Positions 44,439 through 52,971 of a DNA stretch of 64,000 bases are shown in pieces (positions within the stretch are counted from its first letter, which is position 1; each line of letters begins with the position of its first letter). The translations under genes and the position numbers were made by a program. Where the stretch lies: assembly GCA_017478965.1 (NCBI GenBank), contig JAFVCV010000039.1, positions 1-64,000 on the forward strand, in the 5' to 3' direction. The notes under the pieces were generated by a model. That model did not search any database, was not told the DNA's origin, and was given only the letters and a program-made list of their open reading frames with translations. This stretch comes from Ruminococcus sp. Lineage in GTDB: Bacteria > Bacillota > Clostridia > Oscillospirales > Ruminococcaceae.

Positions 44439-44884
44439 CACTTTTCACTTTTCGCCGTTTCCGCTATCTCCGGGTGGAGCTTCAGTATCTCCAGCATATG
44501 CCCTATGTTGCCCTCGCCGGCGTAGTATCTCATGTCAAAAAGGTCGGCGGCAGTGCTTTCCCACAAAAGCTCGTTCTCATCGCCGCTGACAGTTTTCATC
44601 TCTCTGAGCTGTCCGGCGTAGACTTCCACATAGCAGAAGTCCAGGGGATAGTCAAAGGTCATGAGCCTTGTGAGGGTGACGTCTTCACGGCCAAGGCCGC
44701 TTTCCTCCCAAAGCTCCCTGTAGGCGGCGTCAAGGTGGTCCTCGCCCGGCTCTATCTTGCCGCCCACCAGGTTTTTCAGGCCCTTGTAGGGGTCTTTGCG
44801 CCTTCTGCACATCAGAAGCTTCCCGCCCCCAGGGTCAAGGACCATTATGCAGTTATATCCCTGTACTTTTTTTGGCTCATCCAT
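44438..44884 (-). CDS. NUDIX hydrolase (MutT-like)
   Basis: Nudix box GGKIEPGEDHLDAAYRELWE, then ESG: the GX5EX7REUXEEXGU pattern is complete, so active hydrolysis of a nucleoside diphosphate derivative is expected. Start placed at ATG 44884 with GGAGG 10 nt upstream (148 aa); the longer frame to 44971 overlaps the end of the preceding gene. RRRKDPYKGLKNLVGG resembles 8-oxo-dGTP hydrolases, but specificity is not certain. Confidence 0.88.
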   Translation of the reverse strand: MDEPKKVQGYNCIMVLDPGGGKLLMCRRRKDPYKGLKNLVGGKIEPGEDHLDAAYRELWEESGLGREDVTLTRLMTFDYPLDFCYVEVYAGQLREMKTVSGDENELLWESTAADLFDMRYYAGEGNIGHMLEILKLHPEIAETAKSEK

Positions 44885-44951
44885 ATCTTTACGTCCTCCG
44901 CTGCGTTCAGTGACCTTAAAAAGTCCGCAGGAGCTTTCCTGCGGACCCTTG

Positions 44952-45287
44952 CTATCTTCTGAGTATTTCATTTATGGCTTTTTCCGCCTCCGAGTGGGAC
45001 CGCTCCGTTCCCTTCTCCTCACGGCCCAGCCTTATCATATCCTCCAGTATCTCCGCAGAGCTGTGCTTTTTCTCACGGCCCCTGAGATACCTTATGAGCA
45101 TTACCGCCGCCGCAGCCACGATCACCCCCAGCACTATGACCGCAGAGCCATAGCAGGCCATTGCCAGCTGCCCGCCGGAGACCTTGCCCGCCCGGGCCTT
45201 GATGCCAAGGGCCGCTGCTGACGCTAAGCCAATGGCTGTCAGTCCCACCGCAGCCAGCATAAAGCCGATGATGCGAAAGCCCCTCAT
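44952..45287 (-). CDS. Small two-helix membrane protein
   Basis: 111 aa with hydrophobic segments at about 6-30 and 44-66, and a charged C-terminal cytoplasmic tail. It starts 1 nt after the nadA stop and is therefore likely co-translated. Not recognised; no link to NAD synthesis is evident beyond position. Confidence 0.6.
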   Translation of the reverse strand: MRGFRIIGFMLAAVGLTAIGLASAAALGIKARAGKVSGGQLAMACYGSAVIVLGVIVAAAAVMLIRYLRGREKKHSSAEILEDMIRLGREEKGTERSHSEAEKAINEILRR

Positions 45288-45288
45288 C

Positions 45289-46221
45289 TCAGCCGCCCAG
45301 CCTTATCATCTCGTTTATGCAGCCTATGGCGGCGCTTATCTCTTCCTCAGTCATCTTTATCTCGAATGCGCCCTCACTGTCTCCCTCGCCTATGGCCTTT
45401 ACAGTGCTGTAAACGTCCATAAGGGTGGTGAGCTTCATGTTCGGGCAGATTATCTTCTTGGAGAGCACATAGAACTTTTTCTCCGGGAACCGGTACTGCA
45501 AATGCTCGGCTATGGAGATCTCTGTGCCGATGATGAATTCCTTTGCGTCAGACTTAGCCGCAAAGTCCATTATCCCCGAGGTTGAGCCGGCATAGTCCGC
45601 CATCTTAGTCACCGCCGGTATACATTCCGGGTGGACAAGCACCAGTGCGTCCGGGTGGGCGGCCCTGGCATTTTCCATATCCCTCACCGTCACCGACGCA
45701 TGGACCGGACAGCCGCCCTGCAAAAGCTTTATATCCTTATCGGGACATTCCTCAGCCACGAAGGACCCAAGGTTGCAGTCCGGGATAAAGAGTATCTTTT
45801 TATCCTCCATTCCCCTGACTATCTTCACAGCCGAAGATGAGGTGACGCATACGTCGCAGACGGCCTTCAGTTTTGCAGTGGTGTTGATGTAGCAGACCAC
45901 CTTCCTGTCCGGCTCGGCAGCTTTAAGGGCTGCTATCATCTCCGGCTCCATCTGCTCCGCCATCGGGCAGCCTGCTTCGGGGTTGGCCAGGAACACCCGC
46001 TTGTCAGGAGAGAGCATCTTTGCCGTCTCAGCCATAAAATGGACCCCGCACATCAGGATATTCCTGCTTTTCACCTTTGCGGCCTCCACGCTCAGCTTGT
46101 AGGAGTCGCCGGTTATGTCGGCTATCTCCACTATCTCCCTTGCCTGGTAGCTGTGGGCAAGTATGCAGATGTCCTTTTCCTTTTTAAGCTTTAGGATCTC
46201 GTCCTGAATATCACGCAGCAT
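45289..46221 (-). CDS. nadA: Quinolinate synthase A
   Basis: Makes quinolinate from iminoaspartate and dihydroxyacetone phosphate using a [4Fe-4S] cluster. 310 aa. The three cluster cysteines are visible in MCGVHFM, LQGGCPVH and KIICPNM. The short N-terminus and TSSSAVKI are normal. nadB and nadC, usual partners in Firmicutes, are not adjacent, so iminoaspartate must come from elsewhere. Confidence 0.93.
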   Translation of the reverse strand: MLRDIQDEILKLKKEKDICILAHSYQAREIVEIADITGDSYKLSVEAAKVKSRNILMCGVHFMAETAKMLSPDKRVFLANPEAGCPMAEQMEPEMIAALKAAEPDRKVVCYINTTAKLKAVCDVCVTSSSAVKIVRGMEDKKILFIPDCNLGSFVAEECPDKDIKLLQGGCPVHASVTVRDMENARAAHPDALVLVHPECIPAVTKMADYAGSTSGIMDFAAKSDAKEFIIGTEISIAEHLQYRFPEKKFYVLSKKIICPNMKLTTLMDVYSTVKAIGEGDSEGAFEIKMTEEEISAAIGCINEMIRLGG

Positions 46222-46279
46222 AGCTCATCACCTCATTAGGTCATTAGGCGGGGAGGCCCCGTCTTTCATATTTAATAAA

Positions 46280-46308
46280 AGTATACAATACCTGGGAATG
46301 ATTGTCAA
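46280..46308 (-). promoter_or_regulatory. Sigma-A promoter of nadA
   Basis: Minus strand TTGACA (46303-46308), 17-nt spacer, TATACT (46280-46285). Confidence 0.82.
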
Positions 46309-46321
46309 GCCTTTTTTCATC

Positions 46322-46358
46322 AAAAAACGCTGTCTCCCGCCTAAGACAGGGGACAGCG
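46322..46358 (-). terminator. Terminator after sigF
   Basis: Minus strand CGCTGTC/GACAGCG (46352-46358 with 46328-46334) followed by six T (46327-46322). Confidence 0.75.
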
Positions 46359-46394
46359 CCGCATAACTTTTTTCATTTCCTGGCGGGGCAGGCC

Positions 46395-47066
46395 TCAGGT
46401 CAGGGCTTCCCGGAGCCGGGCAAGTATTTTTTTCTCCCGCCTGGAGACCTGTACCTGGGTCATGCCAAGTGCGGCTGCGGTAAGGGTCTGGGTCTTGCGG
46501 CAGAAATACCGCAGGTAGATGAGCCTGCGGTCCTCGGCGGGCAGTGCTGAAAGGACCTGTGAAAGGGCGATGCGGTCGGTTATGGCCAGGTCCGGAGCCT
46601 CCACAGGCAGGTCGGTCTGGCCTCCGCCGTCTTCATCGCTGCTGTCCGTCAGGCTTATGGGCGGCATGGCCACGTTCAGGGCCTCGATGACATTTTCCTC
46701 GTCCTCGCCGCTGAGTTTACAAAGCTCGCTTATGGCGGGTTCCCGTCCGTGTTTCAGAGAAAAATCATCCCTGAGCCGGCTTATCCTCAGGGACAGCTCC
46801 TTGGCGGAACGGGAGACCTTGACGGTGCCGCCGTCACGGAAGAGCCGCTTTATCTCTCCTAAGATCACCGGCACCGCATAAGTGGAGAACTTCACTCCAC
46901 GCTCCGGGTCGAAGGCCCTGACTGCCTTCATCAGCCCTATGCACCCGGCGCCGTAAAGGTCGTCATAGTCTATCCCCCTGCCCCTGAAACGGTTGGCGCA
47001 GAGCCTTACTAAGCCTAAGTTCTCCTCCGGGTCCGGCATGGTCCGGCCGCAGTCTTTTTCGGTCAT
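46395..47066 (-). CDS. sigF: Sporulation sigma factor F
   Basis: Forespore-specific sigma factor. 223 aa with regions 2 (GAGCIGLMKAVRAFDPERG), 3 and 4 (a C-terminal HTH with LGMTQVQVSRREKKILARLR). The start overlaps spoIIAB's stop by 4 nt. Identity as SigF rather than SigG follows from being third in spoIIAA-spoIIAB-sigF. Confidence 0.92.
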   Translation of the reverse strand: MTEKDCGRTMPDPEENLGLVRLCANRFRGRGIDYDDLYGAGCIGLMKAVRAFDPERGVKFSTYAVPVILGEIKRLFRDGGTVKVSRSAKELSLRISRLRDDFSLKHGREPAISELCKLSGEDEENVIEALNVAMPPISLTDSSDEDGGGQTDLPVEAPDLAITDRIALSQVLSALPAEDRRLIYLRYFCRKTQTLTAAALGMTQVQVSRREKKILARLREALT

Positions 47067-47524
47067 AGCCTGTCCCTGCGGGAGGTCACGGTCCGCTCCA
47101 TTATGACCGTGGTGCCCTTTCCCAGCGTACTTCTGACCCTGACGTCCTCCATAAAGCTCTCCATTATGGCAAAGCCAAGGCCGGCCCGTTCGTCCTCAGG
47201 GCGGGTGGTGAAAAGGGGCTCCATGGCCTTTTCCACATCGGCTATCCCGCAGCCCTTGTCCTGTATCTTTATGCTTATCCTTCCCCCCTCAAATATCCTC
47301 AGCAGCAGCAGGACCTGACCGGGCTTTTCCCGGTAGCCGTGGACGATGGCGTTGGTGACTCCCTCGGAAACGGCGGTCTTGATGTCTGAAAGCTCGTCCA
47401 CACAGGGGTCGAGCTGGGAAAGAAAGCCGCTGACGGCTATGCGGGCGAACCGCTCGTTCTCCGAATAGGCCGGGAAGATCAGCTTCATCTCGTTAATTAT
47501 TCTGCGGGATCCTGTCCGTGGCAT
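47063..47524 (-). CDS. spoIIAB: Anti-sigma F factor / Ser kinase
   Basis: GHKL-type kinase that holds SigF inactive and phosphorylates SpoIIAA. The N-box EGVTNAIVHGY and G-motifs DKGCGI and GLGFAIM are present. The start is uncertain: ATG 47524 has AAGGAG 12 nt upstream and overlaps spoIIAA by 32 nt; ATG 47488 would begin 4 nt after the spoIIAA stop. The sequence just before the second ATG still resembles the family N-terminus, which favours the longer form. Confidence 0.9.
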   Translation of the reverse strand: MPRTGSRRIINEMKLIFPAYSENERFARIAVSGFLSQLDPCVDELSDIKTAVSEGVTNAIVHGYREKPGQVLLLLRIFEGGRISIKIQDKGCGIADVEKAMEPLFTTRPEDERAGLGFAIMESFMEDVRVRSTLGKGTTVIMERTVTSRRDRL

Positions 47525-47891
47525 CTGTGCTTTTCGCTCCTTTCTCAGTTTCCTTGTTCTCAGGCAGCAGGCCGTCAAGCTCGTCCTTTATGGGGGTGAG
47601 CCTGTCTATGCCAGCAAGCTTCAGTACCTTCTTTATGTAGGAAGGCGGTCTTGTTACCACCACCCGCCCGCCGTGGTCCTGCATGAGCTTGTAGCGGCCC
47701 ATTATAAGTCCTATGCCGGAGCTGTCCATAAAGGTCACACCGATAAAGTCTATTATCAGCAGCTCCGGCCGGACAAGCTTTATCTCCCTGTCGATCTCTG
47801 TGCGTATAAGCCCGGCGGTGTGATGGTCAAGGTCGCCGGTCAGCTTTGCAAGGGTCACGCCGCCTGCGGTCGTTATCTCAGTCAATATCAT
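47493..47891 (-). CDS. spoIIAA: Anti-sigma F factor antagonist
   Basis: STAS-domain protein with the phosphorylatable serine in FMDSSGIGLI. Dephosphorylated form displaces SigF from SpoIIAB. ATG 47891 (MILTEITTAGG) is used, with AAAGGA very close; a TTG at 47885 has better spacing (9 nt). The C-terminal 25 residues are a polar tail longer than in Bacillus. Confidence 0.88.
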   Translation of the reverse strand: MILTEITTAGGVTLAKLTGDLDHHTAGLIRTEIDREIKLVRPELLIIDFIGVTFMDSSGIGLIMGRYKLMQDHGGRVVVTRPPSYIKKVLKLAGIDRLTPIKDELDGLLPENKETEKGAKSTDATDRIPQNN

Positions 47892-48133
47892 CAGTCCTTT
47901 CTGACTTCCAGCGATACCCGGACAGGTCAGGCGCTGTCTCAAAGAAAAACTCTGCGGCAGAGCTCTGAGCCTGGCCCGGTATCTGAATTTTCCGTTAATA
48001 TGATAACACCGGGGAAAGAAAAAAACTGTCGTTTTGGGTAGGGGCCTTTCGCAAAAGTCACCAAGAGCGGGCTTGCGGCTTTGTTTAAAAAGTCAAAAAT
48101 TTTGTATAAAATAAAAAAATTATACTTACTCTG

Positions 48134-48162
48134 TGGACAAGGGCGCCGGGTGAGTTTATAAT
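48134..48162 (+). promoter_or_regulatory. Sigma-A promoter of the aquaporin gene
   Basis: TGGACA (48134-48139), 17-nt spacer, TATAAT (48157-48162), giving a leader of about 90 nt. Confidence 0.78.
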
Positions 48163-48201
48163 ATAGTAAACGGCATGAAATACGGCCGTTCACAGTATCA
48201 T

Positions 48202-48250
48202 GATATCCCGTGGGGATATCCGTATGTTTTACGCAAGGCGTAAAGGAGGT
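48202..48250 (+). promoter_or_regulatory. Two perfect hairpins ending at the ribosome-binding site of the aquaporin gene
   Basis: GATATCCC-GTG-GGGATATC (48202-48220) and TTTACGC-AAG-GCGTAAA (48228-48244). The second stem ends on the AAA of the Shine-Dalgarno AAAGGAGGT (48242-48250), so folding could affect initiation. A weaker AACGG/CCGTT hairpin precedes them. Confidence 0.5.
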
Positions 48251-48258
48251 CGTTTAAA

Positions 48259-48972
48259 ATGAAAAATATGAAAAAGTACATCGCTGAGGTCATAGGCACC
48301 TGTGTGCTGGTGACTCTTGGCTGCGGCACCGCTATGCTGGTGGGCTGCGATGCTGCCAGCGGCGGGGGCTATATCCTGACCGCTCTGGCCTTTGGTCTGG
48401 TCATCGTGGGAATGGCCTACTGTGTGGGCAACATCTCCGGCTGTCACATCAACCCGGCGGTTTCCTTAGGAGTTTTTATGAACGGCGGCATGACTGCTGC
48501 GGATCTCTGCGGCTACGTGGTGTCACAGTGCATAGGCTCAGTGCTTGGGTCGGCTATCCTGGCTATTATCTTCACCCTGGGCGGCGTTGAGGACAAGACA
48601 GGCGGCTACGGCGCCAACGCACTCGGAAATGTGAACGGCAGCTATCTGGCCGGCCTGGTGGTGGAGCTGGTGCTGACCTTCGTTTTCGTGCTGACCATAC
48701 TGGGCGTCACCTCGAAGAAAGCCGGCCACGGCTCCTTCGGCGGCCTTATAATCGGCCTGACCCTGACCCTGGTACACATTCTCGGCATAGGCCTGACCGG
48801 CACATCTGTGAACCCGGCCAGAAGTCTTGGCCCTGCCATTTTTGCAGCAGTCTCCGGCAACACCGACCCCATTATCCAGCTGTGGGTGTTCATAGTCGGT
48901 CCCTTAGCAGGCGCAGCCCTTGCTGCACTGACTTACAAGTACCTCTCTTCTGAGGACAAGGCTGAGAAGTAA
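48259..48972 (+). CDS. Aquaporin (MIP family)
   Basis: Membrane channel, 237 aa with six membrane helices and both NPA loops: HINPAVSLG (about 68) and SVNPARSLGPA (about 185). The second NPA is followed by Arg of the selectivity filter. Short loop lengths resemble the AqpZ water-channel type rather than GlpF. Ribosome-binding site AAAGGAGGT. Confidence 0.92.
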   Translation: MKNMKKYIAEVIGTCVLVTLGCGTAMLVGCDAASGGGYILTALAFGLVIVGMAYCVGNISGCHINPAVSLGVFMNGGMTAADLCGYVVSQCIGSVLGSAILAIIFTLGGVEDKTGGYGANALGNVNGSYLAGLVVELVLTFVFVLTILGVTSKKAGHGSFGGLIIGLTLTLVHILGIGLTGTSVNPARSLGPAIFAAVSGNTDPIIQLWVFIVGPLAGAALAALTYKYLSSEDKAEK

Positions 48973-48985
48973 AGCGGCTGTACAG

Positions 48986-49018
48986 AGTGCGGTCCCCGGC
49001 GGGGGCTGCACTTTTTTT
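48986..49018 (+). terminator. Terminator after the aquaporin gene
   Basis: AGTGC...GCACT outer stem with GTCCCC/GGGGGCT inner stem, followed by seven T (49012-49018). Confidence 0.85.
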
Positions 49019-49029
49019 GGCACGGGGTC

Positions 49030-49058
49030 TTGAAATCCGGGGGAAACTGTGCTATTAT
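49030..49058 (+). promoter_or_regulatory. Sigma-A promoter of the clostripain gene
   Basis: TTGAAA (49030-49035), 17-nt spacer, TATTAT (49053-49058). Confidence 0.7.
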
Positions 49059-49093
49059 AATGATATATTTGCATATTTAAGGGAGGTAAATAT

Positions 49094-51421
49094 ATGGCGG
49101 ATAACAGACCAAGAGCCAGACAAAAAAATGTGACTTCCGGCGGCAGCGGCGTCCATAGGCGTGAAAGCGTCGGCACCGGCAGGGTCGGCGGCGGCAGCTC
49201 AGGCGGTCCCGGCGGCTCCGGGGGACCCAGCAGAGCGGCTATCGGCGGCGGCGGTTCGCTGCTGGTGGTGGCGGTAGTGCTGCTGATGAAGATATTCGGC
49301 GGGGGCGGCAGCGGCGGCACCGGGCTGACCGGCAGCTCAGGCGGTTCCTCGGCCTCTTTTCCTTCGGGCTTTTCACAGAGCGTGGGCAGCGGATATGTGG
49401 CCAGCGCCGGCGGTAAGGTCAATACCGACGTGGCAGCAGGGTCCAGGGCAAAGTACACCAGCATAAAGGGCGGCGGCAAGGACACTGTTACCCTGATGGT
49501 CTATATGTGCGGCACGGACCTGGAGAGCAAGTACGGCATGGCTTCCAACGACCTTAACGAGATGGCAGCGGCAAAGTACGGCAGCAATGTGAATATCATC
49601 GTTTACACCGGCGGCTGCAAGGAATGGAAGACCAGCGGCATAAGCAATAAGGTCAACCAGATATATCAGGTAAAGGACGGGGGACTGAAGTCTCTGGTCA
49701 AGGATGACGGCTCGAAGGCCATGACTGACCCGGATACCCTTTCTTCTTTCATCAAATACTGCAATAAGAATTTCCCGGCGGACCGCAGCGACCTTATCCT
49801 CTGGGACCACGGCGGCGGCTCAGTCAGCGGCTACGGCTATGACGAGAAGAACAAGAACGGCGGCTCCATGAACCTTGCGGGCATAAGCAAGGCCCTTAAA
49901 GCCGGCGGGGTGAAATTCGATTTCGTGGGCTTTGACGCCTGCCTTATGGCTACCGCAGAGACCGCCCTGATGCTCAATGACTATGCTGACTATATGATAG
50001 CCTCTGAGGAAACTGAGCCGGGCATCGGATGGTATTATACCAACTGGCTCACCCAGCTGGGCAGCAACACCTCTATGTCAACTCTTGACATCGGCAAGGT
50101 GATTATCGACGATTTCGTGGCCGAGTGCGGCAGGAAGTGCCCCAGCAGCGCCACTACCCTTTCCATCATCGACCTGGCGGAATTTGCTAATACTGTGCCG
50201 GAGGACCTGGCAGGCTTTGCAAAGTCGGTCAGCGGCAAGATAAACGACAAGGACTATAAGAGCATTTCGGACGCAAGAAACAATACCAGAGAGTTCGCAA
50301 AGTCCTCAAAGATAGACCAGGTGGATCTGGTGAACCTGGCGGACAATGTGGGGACCCCTGAGGCCAAGGAGCTGGCAGCTTCGCTCAAAAACGCTGTGAA
50401 GTATAACCGCACCTCCTCAAATATCTCGGACGCTTACGGCGTTTCCATCTATTTCCCCTATAAGAGGACCTCATATGTTGACACCGCCTGTGTGACATAC
50501 AGCCAGATAGGTATGGACGATGAGTACAGCAAGTGCATAAGACAGTTCGCAAAGCTGGAGACCAGCGGCCAGATAGCTGCCGGAGGTACGGCCTCTCCTG
50601 TCGAGTCTCTGTTCGGGGGACTGACCGGCGGTTCCAGCGGCAGCGCCGATATCATAAGCGGACTGCTTGGATCGTTCTTAGGAGGCAGCGGAAGGAGCAT
50701 CGCAGGCCTTGACAGCGGGAATACGGACTTCATGCGCAGCGCCGATATCTCCGACGATACAGCTGCGGACTATATCGCACTGAACTCCTTCGACCCTTCA
50801 AAGCTGACCTGGACGGAAAAGGACGGCAAATATACCCTTTCCCTCACTGAGGAGCAGTGGTCGATGGTACATCTGCTGGACCTGAATATGTTCTACGACG
50901 ACGGGGCCGGTTATGTGGATATGGGCCTTGATAACGTGTTCTCTTTCGAGGACGGCAAGCTGGTGGCTGACACTGAGAAGAACTGGCTGTCCATAAACGG
51001 TCAGCCGGTGGCGTATTACCATACCGACACCACCGAGCTTGGGGGCGACAAGTATGTCATAAGCGGCTATGTGCCTGTGCTCCTTAACGGTGAAAGGGCA
51101 AGCCTTATCATCAAGTTCGACAACGACAGGCCTGGCGGCTATGTGGCCGGGGCCAGCAGCGACTATGTTAACGGCGAGACTGAGACTATAGCGAAGAGCG
51201 TAGAGTCCCTTTCAGAGGGCGACAAGATAGACTTCCTTTGTGATTTTTACAGTTATGACGGCGTTTATCAGGAAAGCTACAAGCTTGGCAGCCAGATGAC
51301 CGTGGGCAAGCAGCTGACGGTATCGAACACAGATGTAGGCGACGGCGAGGTAAGGCTGATGTACAAGTTCACGGATATCTATAACCAGGACTACTGGACA
51401 GAGGCCATAAAGATCAAGTAG
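49094..51421 (+). CDS. Clostripain-type cysteine peptidase (C11)
   Basis: 775 aa. A basic, Gly/Ser-rich N-terminus of about 50 residues, one membrane helix (about 55-67), a second Gly/Ser linker, then a C11 caspase-like domain (about 130-480) with catalytic His in LWDHGGGS (H239) and Cys in GFDACLMA (C283). The C-terminal 250 residues are beta-rich and unassigned. The N-terminus is cytoplasmic and the protease domain is outside, anchored to the membrane. Family members cut after Arg or Lys. The Gly/Ser linkers are unusual in density. Confidence 0.9.
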   Translation: MADNRPRARQKNVTSGGSGVHRRESVGTGRVGGGSSGGPGGSGGPSRAAIGGGGSLLVVAVVLLMKIFGGGGSGGTGLTGSSGGSSASFPSGFSQSVGSGYVASAGGKVNTDVAAGSRAKYTSIKGGGKDTVTLMVYMCGTDLESKYGMASNDLNEMAAAKYGSNVNIIVYTGGCKEWKTSGISNKVNQIYQVKDGGLKSLVKDDGSKAMTDPDTLSSFIKYCNKNFPADRSDLILWDHGGGSVSGYGYDEKNKNGGSMNLAGISKALKAGGVKFDFVGFDACLMATAETALMLNDYADYMIASEETEPGIGWYYTNWLTQLGSNTSMSTLDIGKVIIDDFVAECGRKCPSSATTLSIIDLAEFANTVPEDLAGFAKSVSGKINDKDYKSISDARNNTREFAKSSKIDQVDLVNLADNVGTPEAKELAASLKNAVKYNRTSSNISDAYGVSIYFPYKRTSYVDTACVTYSQIGMDDEYSKCIRQFAKLETSGQIAAGGTASPVESLFGGLTGGSSGSADIISGLLGSFLGGSGRSIAGLDSGNTDFMRSADISDDTAADYIALNSFDPSKLTWTEKDGKYTLSLTEEQWSMVHLLDLNMFYDDGAGYVDMGLDNVFSFEDGKLVADTEKNWLSINGQPVAYYHTDTTELGGDKYVISGYVPVLLNGERASLIIKFDNDRPGGYVAGASSDYVNGETETIAKSVESLSEGDKIDFLCDFYSYDGVYQESYKLGSQMTVGKQLTVSNTDVGDGEVRLMYKFTDIYNQDYWTEAIKIK

Positions 51422-51496
51422 TTCTCCGGGCGGTACGATCTGCCAGCGAAGGGAAACGTTCACAAAAAATTTACAAAAGAATATGATCGAAAAAAG

Positions 51497-51534
51497 CCAG
51501 ACTCCTTGACAAACGCCGGGGAGTCTGGTATAAT
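51497..51534 (+). promoter_or_regulatory. rplJ promoter framed by a 9-bp inverted repeat
   Basis: TTGACA (51506-51511), 17-nt spacer, TATAAT (51529-51534). CCAGACTCC (51497-51505) and GGAGTCTGG (51520-51528) form a perfect inverted repeat. Its left arm ends right before the -35 and its right arm ends right before the -10. It may also act as the terminator hairpin of the upstream gene. Confidence 0.8.
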
Positions 51535-51553
51535 ATATAAGCATTCGTATTCT

Positions 51554-51644
51554 AAAGACAGTCGGCAGCGTGAAAGCGCAGTAAGCCCGGCCGAGGAAAA
51601 GGAACGCAAAGTTATAAGAAGGCTTTGTTTCTCTTTCTGTCTTT
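51554..51644 (+). ncRNA. L10 ribosomal protein leader
   Basis: AAAGACAG (51554-51561) pairs with CTGTCTTT (51637-51644) enclosing GC-rich hairpins, immediately upstream of rplJ-rplL. This is the place and layout of the L10 leader bound by the L10(L12)4 complex for feedback control. A T-rich tract (51660-51666) follows. Confidence 0.75.
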
Positions 51645-51709
51645 GGACGGAAGGAGTTCTTTTTTAGTATACGCTTTGCAAAATAGCTGCAAAGAGGTGA
51701 AACTTAAAA

Positions 51710-52219
51710 ATGCCAAGTGAAAAGACTTTACTTGCCAAGCAGGAAAGGGTCGCTGAACTGACTGAGATGCTGAAGAATTCAGCAGCAGGCGTTCTGGTGA
51801 GCTATGAGGGCATCACCGTTGAACAGGACACCAAGCTCAGAAAGGAAATGAGAGAGGCCGGCATAAAGTACTTCGTTGAGAAGAACACCATGCTGAGATT
51901 TGCATTCAACAATGCAGGTCTGGAGAGCCTGAACAGCGTTCTGGAGGGCACTACCGCTATCGCTATCTCCAACGATGACCAGACGGCTCCTGCAAGGATC
52001 TTAGGCAAGTTCGCAGAGGAGTCCAAGCTGGAGAGCTTCAAGCTGAAGGCCGGCTACATCGGTGAGGAGATCTATGATGAGAACGGCGTTCTCGCACTTT
52101 CCAAGATCCCTTCCAGAGATGTACTGCTCGCACAGCTGGTCGGTTCTCTCCAGGGTCCTATCCAGAAACTGGCTGCTACGCTGCAGGCTGTTGTGGACAA
52201 GGAGAACGGTGCTGCTTGA
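51710..52219 (+). CDS. rplJ: 50S ribosomal protein L10
   Basis: 169 aa. The N-terminal rRNA-binding half begins PSEKTLLAKQERVAELTEML; the C-terminal helix binds L7/L12 dimers. AAAGAGGTG ribosome-binding site. Autoregulated through the leader upstream. Confidence 0.96.
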   Translation: MPSEKTLLAKQERVAELTEMLKNSAAGVLVSYEGITVEQDTKLRKEMREAGIKYFVEKNTMLRFAFNNAGLESLNSVLEGTTAIAISNDDQTAPARILGKFAEESKLESFKLKAGYIGEEIYDENGVLALSKIPSRDVLLAQLVGSLQGPIQKLAATLQAVVDKENGAA

Positions 52220-52342
52220 TAGCAGCGTGAGCTCAAAAGGCTTTGAACACGGCGCACTTACGGCATGACAGGCCTCGTGAGGCGGCGTTCGACGAATTGA
52301 AGAAGGCCTGCATAAAACTATTGATAAAGGAGAATGAAAATC

Positions 52343-52717
52343 ATGGCTTCTGAGAAGATTATGAATTTTGTAGAAGAGATCAAGACACTGTCCGTTCTCG
52401 AGCTGAAAGAGCTCGTAGACGCAATCCAGGAAGAGTTCGGCGTAACAGCAGTTATGACCGCTGGCCCCGCTGTTGGCGGCGCTGCAGGTGCTGCTGAGGC
52501 TGAGAAGACCGAGTTCGACGTAGTTCTCGTAAGCTTTGGCGACGCTAAGATGGGCGTTATCAAGGCTGTTAAGGAGATCACCGGTCTTGGCCTGAAGGAG
52601 GCTAAGGCTCTGGTCGAGGAGGCTCCTAAGGCTGTTAAGGAGGCTGCTCCTAAGGCTGAGGCTGAGGAGATCAAGGCTAAGCTCGAGGCTGCCGGCGCTA
52701 CTGTTGAGCTGAAGTAA
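52343..52717 (+). CDS. rplL: 50S ribosomal protein L7/L12
   Basis: 124 aa: N-terminal dimerisation domain ([20 protein letters not shown]), Ala/Gly-rich hinge (about 45-58) and C-terminal factor-binding domain ([17 protein letters not shown]). ATG 52343 is chosen, with AAAGGAG 10 nt upstream. The 120-nt gap after rplJ holds a CAGGCC/GGCCTG hairpin that might adjust the higher L12 stoichiometry. Confidence 0.96.
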   Translation: MASEKIMNFVEEIKTLSVLELKELVDAIQEEFGVTAVMTAGPAVGGAAGAAEAEKTEFDVVLVSFGDAKMGVIKAVKEITGLGLKEAKALVEEAPKAVKEAAPKAEAEEIKAKLEAAGATVELK

Positions 52718-52733
52718 TATTATCAGACATATG

Positions 52734-52763
52734 AAAGCTCCCGTTTCGGCGGGAGCTTTTTGT
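52734..52763 (+). terminator. Terminator after rplL
   Basis: AAAGCTCCCG (52734-52743) with CGGGAGCTTT (52750-52759), then T. Confidence 0.9.
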
Positions 52764-52870
52764 GTTTCTGGGGGGGTGCTGTATCCGCCTTTACGAAAAC
52801 GTTTGAGCATTATGTGCAAAGTCACTTAAAACTATGGCAAAATTTTTCACGGCGATTTCTGCGAAAAAGG

Positions 52871-52912
52871 TTGACCGGGAGGATTTTAAATGGTATAATA
52901 GATACAAGTATC
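52871..52912 (+). promoter_or_regulatory. Promoter of the MBOAT cluster with start-site palindrome
   Basis: TTGACC (52871-52876), 17-nt spacer, TATAAT (52894-52899), then GATAC-AA-GTATC (52901-52912) at the expected start of transcription, a likely operator. Confidence 0.75.
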
Positions 52913-52971
52913 GCATTTTGTGATATTGTATTGCTTTTTATCGAAAAATTACAGTGTGAGGAGAAGTTCAA

